Positions 26,419-35,883 of a stretch of DNA of 64,000 nt are shown here, piece by piece (within the stretch, counting starts at the first letter, position 1; every line of letters starts with the position of its first letter). The notes beneath the pieces are model-generated. The model searched no databases and was not told the origin of the DNA. It worked only from the letters and a program-made list of their open reading frames with translations. The stretch spans positions 1-64,000 of the forward strand of contig JAPHEF010000005.1 in the NCBI GenBank assembly GCA_029259535.1, read 5' to 3'. This stretch comes from Alkanophaga liquidiphilum (GTDB taxonomy: Archaea; Halobacteriota; Syntropharchaeia; Alkanophagales; B39-G2). A program made the translations under genes and the position numbers.

Positions 26419-27512
26419 ATATGAAGGTGAAAAAGGAGAAGATGACCTCTGCGGATAGAGTAATGCTGGCAATGGGCTTAGACGAGCCTGACAGGGTGCC
26501 AGTGGGCTGCTTACCACTGACCATCGGTGCGAGGATGGCGGGCGTCGCTGTTGACAAATATGCGCTGGATGCGAAACTTATCGCAAAAGGGCAGCTCGTT
26601 TTTTACGAAAAGTTCGGCGTTGATTTCTTGTGTCCGATGTCGGATATTGCGATGGCTGCAGAGGCGTGGGGCACGAAAACAAAGTTCGTGAAGACTTCCA
26701 CGCCCTATACCGTCGAATATGCTGTCAAAAAGCCTGAAGACTGGGAGAAGATTGACAAGATTTCTGCATCAGAGTGGTGGGAGGAAGCTGGAAGGATTCC
26801 TTTAGTTCTGGAGGCGCAGGACATCATCATTGATAAAGTGGAGTCAACAGTGCCTGTAATAGGATTCCTCGTGAGCCCAATAACGTTGGCATCGTGGATC
26901 GGCGGCTTGGACCGGGTTTCGATAGACATGATAAGGGCGCCGGACCTCCTGCACCGAGCGTTAAGGGTTCTCACGGAATCAATGATAGAAATGGCGAAGG
27001 CGTTGTATGACAACGGCATCTGCGTCTGTTATATGGTCTGCACGAGGGCGACTCGCGATATTTACACACTTGAGCAATACATGGAGTTCGGCACGCCCTA
27101 CGACCTCAAGCTCATCGAGGGCGTGAAGCATTTCATGGTTCTCATGGGGCACGTCTGCGGCAGAGAACCGTTCCTTGAAATCCTAGCGCCTTTGTATTCC
27201 TTCGTCGGCATTAACTTCTGGGACCGGGGCTCTAAATACGACATCGCATTTGCGAAACGCAAATATGGACGCATGACTCCGGTAATAGGTGGCGTCGACC
27301 AAACAAGAACGTTGCTCTATGGCACGCCCGAAGAGGTGGAGGCGGAATGTCTCGACGCCATCAGAAAGGCGGCGCCGGGAGGTGGCTTCATCCTAGCGCC
27401 CGGTTGCGAGCTCTCCCTTGAGACGCCTGACGAGAACATAGCGGCAATGGTGAACGCCGCACGCAAATATGGCACTTATCCTTTGGATGAGAAAATATTA
27501 GGAGGTGCGTGA
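26415..27512 (+). CDS. MtaA/UroD-family methylcorrinoid:thiol methyltransferase (2)
   Basis: 365-residue paralogue of the preceding gene, sharing GCLPLTIGARMAGV, GFLVSPITLASW, GHVCGREPFL (H-x-C) and LAPGCELSLETP (second Cys). The full set of zinc ligands is present in both copies, so neither looks like a dead duplicate. Two MtaA-like enzymes with one corrinoid protein may mean two acceptors, a heterodimer, or that one member performs the substrate demethylation step. Confidence 0.85.
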   Translation: MNMKVKKEKMTSADRVMLAMGLDEPDRVPVGCLPLTIGARMAGVAVDKYALDAKLIAKGQLVFYEKFGVDFLCPMSDIAMAAEAWGTKTKFVKTSTPYTVEYAVKKPEDWEKIDKISASEWWEEAGRIPLVLEAQDIIIDKVESTVPVIGFLVSPITLASWIGGLDRVSIDMIRAPDLLHRALRVLTESMIEMAKALYDNGICVCYMVCTRATRDIYTLEQYMEFGTPYDLKLIEGVKHFMVLMGHVCGREPFLEILAPLYSFVGINFWDRGSKYDIAFAKRKYGRMTPVIGGVDQTRTLLYGTPEEVEAECLDAIRKAAPGGGFILAPGCELSLETPDENIAAMVNAARKYGTYPLDEKILGGA

Positions 27513-27513
27513 G

Positions 27514-28434
27514 ATGGCTACTAAGGAGTTTAAGGTTCCTGAGATTCCGGAAGTGCCGTGGGAGGTTCCAAAAGACCCTGAGCTTCAGCCGTTCCTTGCG
27601 CCGACGCCGCTCTGCGAGGCTCATCACCCCCGGATTAAGGAGGAAGCCCTGAAAATAACGGAGGGCGCCAGAAATCCGAGAGAAGCGGCGATGATGATTT
27701 TCTACTACATGATTGACAAGATAAAGTTCGAGATGGAGCCGCCAAAGTCCGCCCTTGAAACTTTGGAAGAAGGCGGCGGGAACTGCTTTAACAAAGCGAG
27801 CTTACAAATTGCGCTGCTGCGCTCCATCGGAATTCCCGCAAGATACAGCCTCGACAAGACGAAAATAAAATTGATAAGGGTCGTAATTCCTGAGGAAATT
27901 TTCAAGGAAATGGCAAAAAAGCAAAGCTGGACGATTCATTTCTCAGTGGACGCCTACATAGACAGGAAATGGATACAATGCGACACGAGCTTCGATCAGG
28001 CATTAGTGCCATTCCCCTACAACTGGAACGGGCGGACTGACCTATTGCTGCTGTGCCCGTGGTGGCGGCTTGGGCATATAGGGAAGACGCCAGTGCTGCC
28101 TGCCGACGAGATAAATGCGAGATTTGCAGAGCGTGGCTTCACGAAGGAGTTTTGCATGAAGAATATTCGCCCTTACATGGAGGCGTTGCGTGAGATGAGC
28201 ACCGTCGAACTATGCAAGTATTACAAGAGGATTTTAGGGCGGCGGGACGCCGAGAGCTTTGCGCACCTGCTCTTCTTCCACTTCGTCGGGCACTACCGAG
28301 ACATCAAATACATGCCGTTCTTCCGCCACGACATAGATTGGGATTCTTCGCAGCTCGTCTTTAAGGAGCCCAAATACAGCGTCGACATAGAGAAGCGGAG
28401 TGTGAGCGGACTACCCTTTGAGGTGGAATATTAA
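27514..28434 (+). CDS. Transglutaminase-like cysteine protein in the methyl-transfer operon
   Basis: 306 residues. The catalytic triad of the transglutaminase/papain-like fold is visible: Cys in GGGNCFNKASL, His in WTIHFSVDAYID, Asp in WIQCDTSFDQAL. The remainder (LLLCPWWRLGHIGK, a long helical C-terminus) is not familiar. Start chosen at ATG 27514, one base after the previous stop, with GGAGGTG nine bases upstream. No signal peptide, so it acts inside the cell. Transglutaminase-like proteins can cut or transfer amides; the linkage with corrinoid methyltransfer suggests it makes or opens a substrate for this system, which is inference. Confidence 0.8.
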   Translation: MATKEFKVPEIPEVPWEVPKDPELQPFLAPTPLCEAHHPRIKEEALKITEGARNPREAAMMIFYYMIDKIKFEMEPPKSALETLEEGGGNCFNKASLQIALLRSIGIPARYSLDKTKIKLIRVVIPEEIFKEMAKKQSWTIHFSVDAYIDRKWIQCDTSFDQALVPFPYNWNGRTDLLLLCPWWRLGHIGKTPVLPADEINARFAERGFTKEFCMKNIRPYMEALREMSTVELCKYYKRILGRRDAESFAHLLFFHFVGHYRDIKYMPFFRHDIDWDSSQLVFKEPKYSVDIEKRSVSGLPFEVEY

Positions 28435-28470
28435 GGCGCCTGCAGCTCAAAACATTTACAAATTAGAAAG

Positions 28471-28479
28471 GTATATATA
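28471..28479 (+). promoter_or_regulatory. TATA box of the ArsR-type regulator gene
   Basis: GTATATATA, a near-consensus archaeal TATA box, lies 37 bases ahead of the ATG at 28508, giving a very short leader. Confidence 0.6.
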
Positions 28480-28507
28480 GGAATAAAGGGTTTGAAAGAA
28501 AAATAAT

Positions 28508-28825
28508 ATGGATACAGAGGAGCTGTTGAGGGATGCGCATGTGCTGCTGCATCCTATTAGGTATAAAATCATAGAGCTCCTGATGAACGATTCTTTACAC
28601 ATAAGCGAGATAAGCAATAGGATACAGGAGGACCGGCGGCTTGTTTCATACCATCTCTTAACGCTGGAGGAGTGCGGTTTCTTGGAGAGTGCTTATGAAA
28701 TATCCTACGAGCCGAAGTCGAAAGGCAAAGCCTTGCGGAAGTATAAGGTGACAGATAAGGTCGGTAAAGTCATCTCAGAGCTGAAGAATCGCATTTCGGA
28801 AATTCCTAACTTCTCATCATCCTAA
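28508..28825 (+). CDS. ArsR-type winged-helix regulator
   Basis: 105 residues. DAHVLLHPIRYKIIELL, the SEISNRIQEDRRLVSYHLLTLEECGFL helix-turn-helix and a basic wing (YEPKSKGKALRKYKVT) are typical of archaeal ArsR regulators that sense through the dimer. No metal-binding Cys pairs are visible. It lies directly after the methyl-transfer genes but with its own promoter, so it may control them. Its last nine bases overlap the 3' end of convergent aroA. Confidence 0.85.
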   Translation: MDTEELLRDAHVLLHPIRYKIIELLMNDSLHISEISNRIQEDRRLVSYHLLTLEECGFLESAYEISYEPKSKGKALRKYKVTDKVGKVISELKNRISEIPNFSSS

Positions 28826-30121
28826 CAGCTCTAATTCTACTCCTAATTTTTTCAACTCCTCAAAGAACGAAGGATAAGAAATAGAAACGCATTCGGCGCC
28901 TTCAATTACAGTAACGCCGTCGGCGGCGAGTCCTGCGATGGCTAACGCCATTGCGATTCTATGGTCGCCTCTTGAATCAACGACGGTGCCGTGAAGCGCC
29001 GCATGAGTGCTACCCTCAATGACCAGCCCGTCTTCCTTCTCTTTTATCTTTGCGCCCAGCTTTGAAAGTTCCTCCGCTGTTGCTTTTAGCCTGTCCGTCT
29101 CCTTATGCCGCAGGTGCGCGGCGTTTGTTATTTCAGTAATGCCCTCGGCGACAGTGCCTAAAACCGCAACCGTTGGCACTAAATCCGGAATATCCCTTGC
29201 ATCCACTCTGACGCCTCTCAGCCGTCCCACGCCCTTTATGCACACGACACCCTTTTCCTCGTCCCATTGGACGTCTGCGCCCATCTTTTTTAAGATATCC
29301 AAAATTTTCACGTCGCCTTGCGCCGACGGGAACAGGTTCTTAACGTAGACCTCACCAACGCTGCCTTTTGCCGAGCTCACGACGGCAGCCGCAAGTATGA
29401 AGGCGGCGGAAGAGAAATCACCTGGCACCGTGAAGCGGCGAAGGTCGTAGCTCTGCGGCTCGACCTCGAATATTTCTTTTCTTTCGTGCTTTTTACGGCG
29501 CACGGCTACGCCTGCCCTTTTCAAGATGTCAAGCGTGATGTTCACATAGGGCTCAGAACTTAGCCTGCTGACGATGATTTTCACAGGGTTTTCAGCGAGC
29601 GGCGCCGCAATGAGGAGGGCGGAGACGAACTGCGAACTGATACTTGCATCTATTTCGGTGCATCCGCCTTTAAGCCTACCTTTGACTATTAAAGGAGCGG
29701 TGCCGTCGCCCTTCGTCGAGAGCGCTTTGGCACCGAGCTCGTTTAGCGATTTTAACAGCGGCAAGTTCGGGCGGCGCCGCAGCGACGCATCTCCAGTCAA
29801 AACGGTTATCCCGTCGCAGAGAGCGGCTACAGCCGTGAATATCCTAAGCGTCGTTCCAGAATTTTCAGCGTTTACCACGTCGTCGGGCGTCTTCGGCTGC
29901 GTGCCACGGACGACAAGCTTATCTGAGCCTTTAAGCTCCAAGGCGGCACCGAACGCAGCAGCAGCGTTTATTGTTGCTCTCGTATCGCCAGAGAGCAGTG
30001 GAAAAAGAATTTCACATCTCTCAGAGAACGCAGCAACCGCTATCGCTCGATGCGTATAACTCTTAGACGGCGGCGCAAACACCTCCCCTTTTACCTCTGA
30101 GCTGCGGATTACTGCTTTCAT
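28817..30121 (-). CDS. aroA: 3-phosphoshikimate 1-carboxyvinyltransferase (EPSP synthase)
   Basis: Sixth step of the shikimate pathway. 434 residues. Family marks: PPSKSYTHRAIAVAA near residue 17, NAENSGTTLRIFTAVAAL (phosphate/PEP site), RRRPNLPLLKSLNELGA, and the C-terminal LRHKETDRLKATAEELSKLGA and DSRGDHRIAMALAIAG. No neighbour from the same pathway. Confidence 0.95.
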   Translation of the reverse strand: MKAVIRSSEVKGEVFAPPSKSYTHRAIAVAAFSERCEILFPLLSGDTRATINAAAAFGAALELKGSDKLVVRGTQPKTPDDVVNAENSGTTLRIFTAVAALCDGITVLTGDASLRRRPNLPLLKSLNELGAKALSTKGDGTAPLIVKGRLKGGCTEIDASISSQFVSALLIAAPLAENPVKIIVSRLSSEPYVNITLDILKRAGVAVRRKKHERKEIFEVEPQSYDLRRFTVPGDFSSAAFILAAAVVSSAKGSVGEVYVKNLFPSAQGDVKILDILKKMGADVQWDEEKGVVCIKGVGRLRGVRVDARDIPDLVPTVAVLGTVAEGITEITNAAHLRHKETDRLKATAEELSKLGAKIKEKEDGLVIEGSTHAALHGTVVDSRGDHRIAMALAIAGLAADGVTVIEGAECVSISYPSFFEELKKLGVELELLG

Positions 30122-30334
30122 CTGCTATTCATTTGTTCGACGTGTATGTAAATTTGCGTTATGCTTTACTTTCCATGCGTCGTTTTTTCCCACGTGCTTA
30201 GCTCATACGGGTCGCTCGTCTGCGTGGCGATGCGTTTAGCGCCTTAAGACTTCGCAAGAGCGTCGTGCTTTCCCTTTAAGATGAGCGAAATGTTAATAAA
30301 TAATGAGTAAAAATATGTTGGTGGAGAAATAGGG

Positions 30335-32167
30335 ATGCAGCTCGTAAAGGGATACGAGGATTGGATGTATAAGGAGTTGAGGTTGTCGCCTTGTAGCGGT
30401 TACAATCCCCCTGACGAAATACCGGTGAGGTGTGAGCAGATAGACATTGCAGTTTTCAACACCTTTGACGAGATCATCAACAAGCATCCCAGGGAGAAGC
30501 TCTGTGGTTTCTTCCACAGGCATGTCGGTAGGAAGAATAGAACGATACTCCCGTGGCTCCACTGGCTGGATGGCAGCGTCGGCGTATTCGCCACGCTCGG
30601 GCAATACCCCCGATCGAAGGGGGAGAGGGCGGTCATTTGCGCCCCCCTGTATAACCAGCATGATAGGTTAGAATGTGAATGTGGCACTGACTACCACGTG
30701 CCCACGCTTGAACACGTTACGTCCGTTGCGTATACGAATTACACCCTCTTAGGGCATTTCGCATTCCACCTCAACGGCGGCTTCTGGCGGATGGAAGACA
30801 CCATCTGGGGCTCGAACACCGTTGTGGTGGCAGCAGCGCTCAACCACGTCATCCAATCGAAGCCGCCATACAACGACGAGAAGATTTTCGAGCTCTGGGA
30901 GGAGGCGAAGTGGCGGAAGGCAAAGATCAGAAGACTAAAGGCCTTGAAAAGGTTCCTGAGGGAGCCGACGCTTTTGAACCTGAGAAGAGCCGAGCTCGAA
31001 GCGGCGAAAGCTGACTACTGGCCGTATAGGCGGCTGGTCGAGGTGCGATGGCCTGAGCGGTACTTGAGCGTCTGGGAGATAAAGCAGGAGATAAAAAGGC
31101 TGAAGAAAGACGCAGAAGCGAAGGCGAGGCGAGCAGTGGGTGAGCTTTTCAAGAAGGTCGTGTATTTGCCAAAGCCCGGCAATGAGGAGGTCATGTTCCA
31201 GCCGCTCCACCCCGAGGGCAAAGTCGTTTTCAAGCTAATAGGTGAGCTTTCGGAGCTGGAGGATGAAATAAGGAAGGAGAAGGAGAGGATAAAGGAGACA
31301 AGACACGAACGTCGCCGGTTGATGCGGAAGATGCAGCGCCTCATAAAAGAGGCAATAAAGAGGTATCCCGCTCAGATAAAGGAGGAGAAAGCTTCCCTCA
31401 GAGCGCCGAGAGAACGACTTTACAGGAAGGCGTTAAAGGAGCAAGGACGCATCATTGAGTATTTGGGGGCGAAGGAGAATCTAATTATGTTGCGGGACAT
31501 GGTCATAGCGAAGCACCCGCTGCTCAGAGACAAGCGCATATACTTCGTGGGCGTGAAGCCGTGGTTCGCTCACATTTGTGCAGAGCGTCGTCAGGAGATA
31601 AAGTTGCGTGGTGACTATTGGGAAGAAGAACTTTATCCTATATGGTTCGAGCGGCGGTGGCATAGAGCGCACATACGGCGGGATATGAAGGGGAGCTGCA
31701 AGGTGCGGTGGCTTGGCAGCCTCGTGTGTCCAACGCTTCTCTCTTTGATACTGAGCAACGACTCACAAGGCGATCACCAGAATAGCATCACAAGGCTCGT
31801 GTTCAGGATGCGGCATCAGAACAGAGGGATGGGAGAGTGGAAAGTTCTCTCAAGAGACACACGCAAGAAAATTTCATATCCGCTGATGATAAGACCGATA
31901 CGTCTCAAAAACGGACACGTAGTTTACGGGCAGGTTTTCGGCGCCGAGGAGTGCCGTCCGCTCCGCCCGCCTGACATCTGGAGGTGCCGGTATTACTCGC
32001 TGTGGGCATGTTTCTTCTTAGAACTTCTTAACAGCACAGGATTGCACAAGATAGTATTCTGGAACTCAACACGCAATCACCGCTACCGCCGCCCGTTCGT
32101 GCGGTTCAACTTCAGCTACAACTTCCTCGACCGCATCGTGGACTGGTTCATCCTGAACGTTTGGTAG
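30335..32167 (+). CDS. Unrecognised 610-residue basic protein
   Basis: I do not recognise this protein. It is soluble, strongly basic and rich in Trp, Arg and Tyr. The N-terminal 160 residues include PWLHWLDGSVGVFATLGQYP, a C-x-C-x-x-D-Y-H stretch (ECECGTDYHVP) and HFAFHLNGGFWRMED. Residues 190-390 are mostly charged helix, probably coiled coil (EIRKEKERIKETRHERRRLM). The C-terminal third has VGVKPWFAHICAE, SLILSNDSQGDHQN and WACFFLELLNSTGLHKIVFW. No membrane helix, signal peptide or Walker motif. A Shine-Dalgarno-like GGTGGAG precedes the ATG. It stands alone, 97 bp upstream of tRNA-Arg, between aroA and the acyl-CoA ligase, a position typical of acquired genes. Confidence 0.75.
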   Translation: MQLVKGYEDWMYKELRLSPCSGYNPPDEIPVRCEQIDIAVFNTFDEIINKHPREKLCGFFHRHVGRKNRTILPWLHWLDGSVGVFATLGQYPRSKGERAVICAPLYNQHDRLECECGTDYHVPTLEHVTSVAYTNYTLLGHFAFHLNGGFWRMEDTIWGSNTVVVAAALNHVIQSKPPYNDEKIFELWEEAKWRKAKIRRLKALKRFLREPTLLNLRRAELEAAKADYWPYRRLVEVRWPERYLSVWEIKQEIKRLKKDAEAKARRAVGELFKKVVYLPKPGNEEVMFQPLHPEGKVVFKLIGELSELEDEIRKEKERIKETRHERRRLMRKMQRLIKEAIKRYPAQIKEEKASLRAPRERLYRKALKEQGRIIEYLGAKENLIMLRDMVIAKHPLLRDKRIYFVGVKPWFAHICAERRQEIKLRGDYWEEELYPIWFERRWHRAHIRRDMKGSCKVRWLGSLVCPTLLSLILSNDSQGDHQNSITRLVFRMRHQNRGMGEWKVLSRDTRKKISYPLMIRPIRLKNGHVVYGQVFGAEECRPLRPPDIWRCRYYSLWACFFLELLNSTGLHKIVFWNSTRNHRYRRPFVRFNFSYNFLDRIVDWFILNVW

Positions 32168-32264
32168 TGGCGTTTGTCGCCCCCCCTCACTACTACAGCA
32201 CCGCACAATGCATCGGCTTAGTTGAGTTGCTCATCCTTTTTTAAACCGACAAATATTAGTGTAA

Positions 32265-32696
<432 letters not shown>

Positions 32697-34436
32697 TTAC
32701 TCCCCTTCAGCGGGCTCGCAAGCTTTCCTCAATTCCTCCTCTTTTAAGACACGTCGCAGAACCTTCCCGACGGCGGATTTTGGGAGTTCCTCCCTGAATT
32801 CCACCACTCTCGGAACTTTGTAGGCGGCAAGACATTCCTTACAAAAGTCTATTATGTCCTTATCGCAAACCTTGCCCTTAAATTCCTCCTTAAGCACTAC
32901 AAACGCTTTTACAGTCTCCCCCCTATACGGGTCGGGCACGCCCACCACCGCCGCCTCGCACACTGCCGGATGCTCATACAAGACCTCTTCAACTTCCCTT
33001 GGGTATATGCTATAGCCGCCAGCGAGTATCATATCCTTTTTTCTATCAACGATGTAGAAGTAGCCATCTTCATCAAATTTCGCAATATCCCCTGTCAGAA
33101 GCCATCCATTTATCAACACATTCTTCGTCTCTCCTTCCATCTTGTAATAGCCTTTCATGACCTGCGGACCTTTGATTGCCAGCTCTCCGCTCTCTCCAGC
33201 AGGCAAGATTACACCATTATCATCAACAACGACGCTCAGAGTATTGGGGAAGGGTATTCCTATGCTTCCCTCCTTGTTAACCCCGTAAACAGGATTTGCG
33301 TGTGTTACCGGCGAAGTTTCGGATAGGCCATAACCTTCTACGAGCTTTCCACCGGTTATTTTTTCAAACTCCCTTTTAACCTCAATAGGCAGGGGGGCGG
33401 CGCCGCTGATGCAGACCCGCACCGAGCTTAAGTCATATTTGCTAACGTCAGGGTGCGTGCTTATGGCATTAAACAGCGTCGGCACCCCGCAAAATATCGT
33501 CACTTTATGCTTTTGGATCGCTTTTAATATCCTTCGTATGTCTCTTGGGTCAGGAATCAAAACGATCTTACAGCCCAAAAGTATGGGGGTGTTCAAACTC
33601 GTGGTCATTCCATAGACGTGGAAATAGGGGAGCGCGCCCAAGAACACGTCATCTGAAGAAACGTCGTTGACCCATTCGGCGTTCTGATATGCATTTGCGA
33701 CCAAATTATAATGCGTAAGCATTACTGCTTTGGGCAAGCCTGTTGTCCCACCTGTATATTGGAAGGCAGCTACATCCTCCTTGGGGTTTATTTCAATAGT
33801 TTCGTCCGTAGGACTGAATTTCATAACGTCCTTCCAGTAAACAACATCCTTTTCGTCAATGCTGACCTTTTGCTTTCTAAGCGGATAAAGCACATTTAAA
33901 GGAAAGGGGAGGAAATCCTCTATCTTACAAACGACAACTTTCCTTATCAATCCTTCATCGAGTAAAGGTCTGATTCTTGGATATACGAGCTCCACAGCAA
34001 AAACTACGTCTACCTCGCTGTTCTCAACTAAATACCGCAATTCTCTCTCAGTATACATCGGATTGCACTGCACAACGATGCCTCCGGCTTTAAGAATGCC
34101 GAAATAACATGCTACGTAGTGCGGTGTATTTGGTAAATCTACTACAACCCTGTCACCTTTCCTTACATCCTCCGACTTGAGAAAAGAGGCAACTTTGTCT
34201 GCCATCTCATCCAGCTCTTCATAACTTATCTTCTTACCAAAAAAGTCCAAAGAAGTCTTGTTAGGATATTTTTTAGCTGAATTTTCTAACAAAGTATTCA
34301 AAGGCACTTTAGGACAGTCTATATGCCCTCTAACTCCCTCATCGTAATGTTTTAGCCAGACCCTTCTTATCTCATCGTCCCTAATTTCAAAGAGATTTCT
34401 GCCCTCAACACCTAAGATACTTGTAACATTTGCCAT
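32697..34436 (-). CDS. fadD: Long-chain acyl-CoA ligase (AMP-forming)
   Basis: Activates fatty or other carboxylic acids to CoA thioesters with ATP. 579 residues. ATP/AMP motif YTGGTTGLPKAVMLTH near residue 230; GYGLSETSPVTHANP; WLLTGDIAKFDEDGYFYIVDRKKDMILAGG; C-terminal lid Lys in LPKSAVGKVLRR. Residues 1-50 (LFEIRDDEIRRVWLKHYDEGV) match the extended N-terminus of archaeal FadD-like ligases. With the enoyl-CoA hydratase, hydroxyacyl dehydrogenase and thiolase in this window it points to beta-oxidation; chain length cannot be read. Confidence 0.9.
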   Translation of the reverse strand: MANVTSILGVEGRNLFEIRDDEIRRVWLKHYDEGVRGHIDCPKVPLNTLLENSAKKYPNKTSLDFFGKKISYEELDEMADKVASFLKSEDVRKGDRVVVDLPNTPHYVACYFGILKAGGIVVQCNPMYTERELRYLVENSEVDVVFAVELVYPRIRPLLDEGLIRKVVVCKIEDFLPFPLNVLYPLRKQKVSIDEKDVVYWKDVMKFSPTDETIEINPKEDVAAFQYTGGTTGLPKAVMLTHYNLVANAYQNAEWVNDVSSDDVFLGALPYFHVYGMTTSLNTPILLGCKIVLIPDPRDIRRILKAIQKHKVTIFCGVPTLFNAISTHPDVSKYDLSSVRVCISGAAPLPIEVKREFEKITGGKLVEGYGLSETSPVTHANPVYGVNKEGSIGIPFPNTLSVVVDDNGVILPAGESGELAIKGPQVMKGYYKMEGETKNVLINGWLLTGDIAKFDEDGYFYIVDRKKDMILAGGYSIYPREVEEVLYEHPAVCEAAVVGVPDPYRGETVKAFVVLKEEFKGKVCDKDIIDFCKECLAAYKVPRVVEFREELPKSAVGKVLRRVLKEEELRKACEPAEGE

Positions 34437-34457
34437 GATTATAAAGGAATTATCAAT

Positions 34458-35069
34458 CTAAAAATAGCTTTCCCGTAACTCTCGTCTTTTCCGCTCAAGA
34501 TAAGAATATACGGCACCGTGCGGCGTCCCATTGACGAGCATCTCGACGGCAGCCCTCGCCACCCTCACCTGCTCGGGGTAACCGATGATGCTGGTGGTCT
34601 TGCCGTAAACTGAAATTTTCGTGCCCGTCAGCTCCTCGATGTGCTGGCGGGTCCGCCCGCCTCTTCCAATAATTCTGCCTTTTACTCGCCGTAAAGCGTT
34701 TTCGGAGAGGTAGGACAAGCTTATTATATCGAGGATGCGGGCATCGTCGTCAAGTAAGGCGAACGCCTTTTCGGGAGAGAAGCCACGAGCTATTGCGCGC
34801 ACGACGTCGACGACGCGCAACGCCATCAATGGGTCCCTCGTCCGGATCACGACGCTCCCGTCCCTGCTGTCCACCTCTATTCTACTCGACGTTCTACTTT
34901 CGAGCTCAGCCTTCGTGCTGCCGCCTTTTCCGATGAGCACTCCTATTCTGTCTTGCGGTATCCGGACGTAGTGCTCAGAGACCGCCCATTCCTCGTTCTC
35001 AACCGCCTCAGCCTCATCCACAACTACCTCGTTCTTATCTGCCTCGTCCCGTCTCTTTTCGTCCTCCAT
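34458..35069 (-). CDS. KH-domain RNA-binding protein (Dim2/Pno1-like)
   Basis: 203 residues with an acidic N-terminal tail and two KH domains: the first around VRIPQDRIGVLIGKGG, the second around GRIIGRGGRTRQHIEELTG. This is the archaeal Dim2/Pno1 homologue, which binds the 3' end of 16S rRNA during small-subunit maturation together with RIO1 and aIF-1A relatives; both genes lie immediately upstream here. It overlaps the 3' end of rio1 by 35 bases, so coupled translation is likely. Confidence 0.9.
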   Translation of the reverse strand: MEDEKRRDEADKNEVVVDEAEAVENEEWAVSEHYVRIPQDRIGVLIGKGGSTKAELESRTSSRIEVDSRDGSVVIRTRDPLMALRVVDVVRAIARGFSPEKAFALLDDDARILDIISLSYLSENALRRVKGRIIGRGGRTRQHIEELTGTKISVYGKTTSIIGYPEQVRVARAAVEMLVNGTPHGAVYSYLERKRRELRESYF

Positions 35070-35883
35070 TCTCCACCAGCCTCAAAATCTCATCCTCAGA
35101 ACATTGCACGCTCAACTTTTTAAAAAACGTGGCAACGTTTCTTACATCTCGCCTTAAGAAGGCTTCGGCGTTCGGATGGCTCAGGAGCACCGCTTGTCCG
35201 AAGTCTATGAGCACCGGGCGTATGTTCTCGCTTTCAATGTAGCCTTCAGCCATGATGTTGAACTCGCTGAGGTCGGCGTGGACAAGCCTTGCACCGTTAT
35301 ACAGGAGCCGCATGTAAGAGACCAAATCTTTGAAAATGCGTTTGGCGTCAGCTTTGTCGATGTCGTTGGCGACCTCCCGCAACAGCGGCTCGGGCACGCC
35401 GTCCACGCCGATGAACTCCATGACGAGGACGTTTCTGTCGGCGGCAACCGGCTTCGGGACTCGCACGCCGGCGTCCGCCGCCCGCTTCAAGTTACGAAAC
35501 TCCTTCTTCGTCCATGCAAAGACCATGCTACGCTTGTTCTTCTTTATATTTTCGAAGCGGGGGTCGCCAATGATGTATTCGTGCATGGCGTCGAACGTGC
35601 TCGTCTCGATTTTGTAAATTTTCACGGCGATTTCTTTCATCCCAGTGACGCTTTTGTCAGAGAGGGCATGGAAGACGTTGGCTTCTTTGCCCGTGCTCAC
35701 GGGTCCGCCCATCGCCGTTATGATGCGCCGTTTCGCAAGCTTGTAGAGGCATTCGAGCGTTGGGATGTCAAAAACATACTCCTCGACCTTTCTATCCTCT
35801 TGCGTTCTTCTGCGGGTTCTCGCACGCTTCCGCTCCCACCTCAGCCACTCCTCTATTTCAAATAGCCCTTCCTCTCCAGCCAT
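35035..35883 (-). CDS. rio1: RIO1 atypical serine kinase
   Basis: Ribosome-maturation kinase/ATPase acting on the late small subunit. Visible: ATP-binding GGPVSTGKEANVFHAL; Lys of AVKIYKIETS; catalytic loop LVHADLSEFNIMA (Asp for catalysis); metal-binding DFGQA near residue 220. Basic N-terminal segment RWERKRARTRRRTQED. Start chosen at MAGEEGLFEIEEWL (35883); an upstream in-frame TTG at 35943 lies deep inside aIF-1A. Coding overlaps aIF-1A by 31 bases and the KH gene by 35. Confidence 0.93.
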   Translation of the reverse strand: MAGEEGLFEIEEWLRWERKRARTRRRTQEDRKVEEYVFDIPTLECLYKLAKRRIITAMGGPVSTGKEANVFHALSDKSVTGMKEIAVKIYKIETSTFDAMHEYIIGDPRFENIKKNKRSMVFAWTKKEFRNLKRAADAGVRVPKPVAADRNVLVMEFIGVDGVPEPLLREVANDIDKADAKRIFKDLVSYMRLLYNGARLVHADLSEFNIMAEGYIESENIRPVLIDFGQAVLLSHPNAEAFLRRDVRNVATFFKKLSVQCSEDEILRLVENGGRKETGRGR

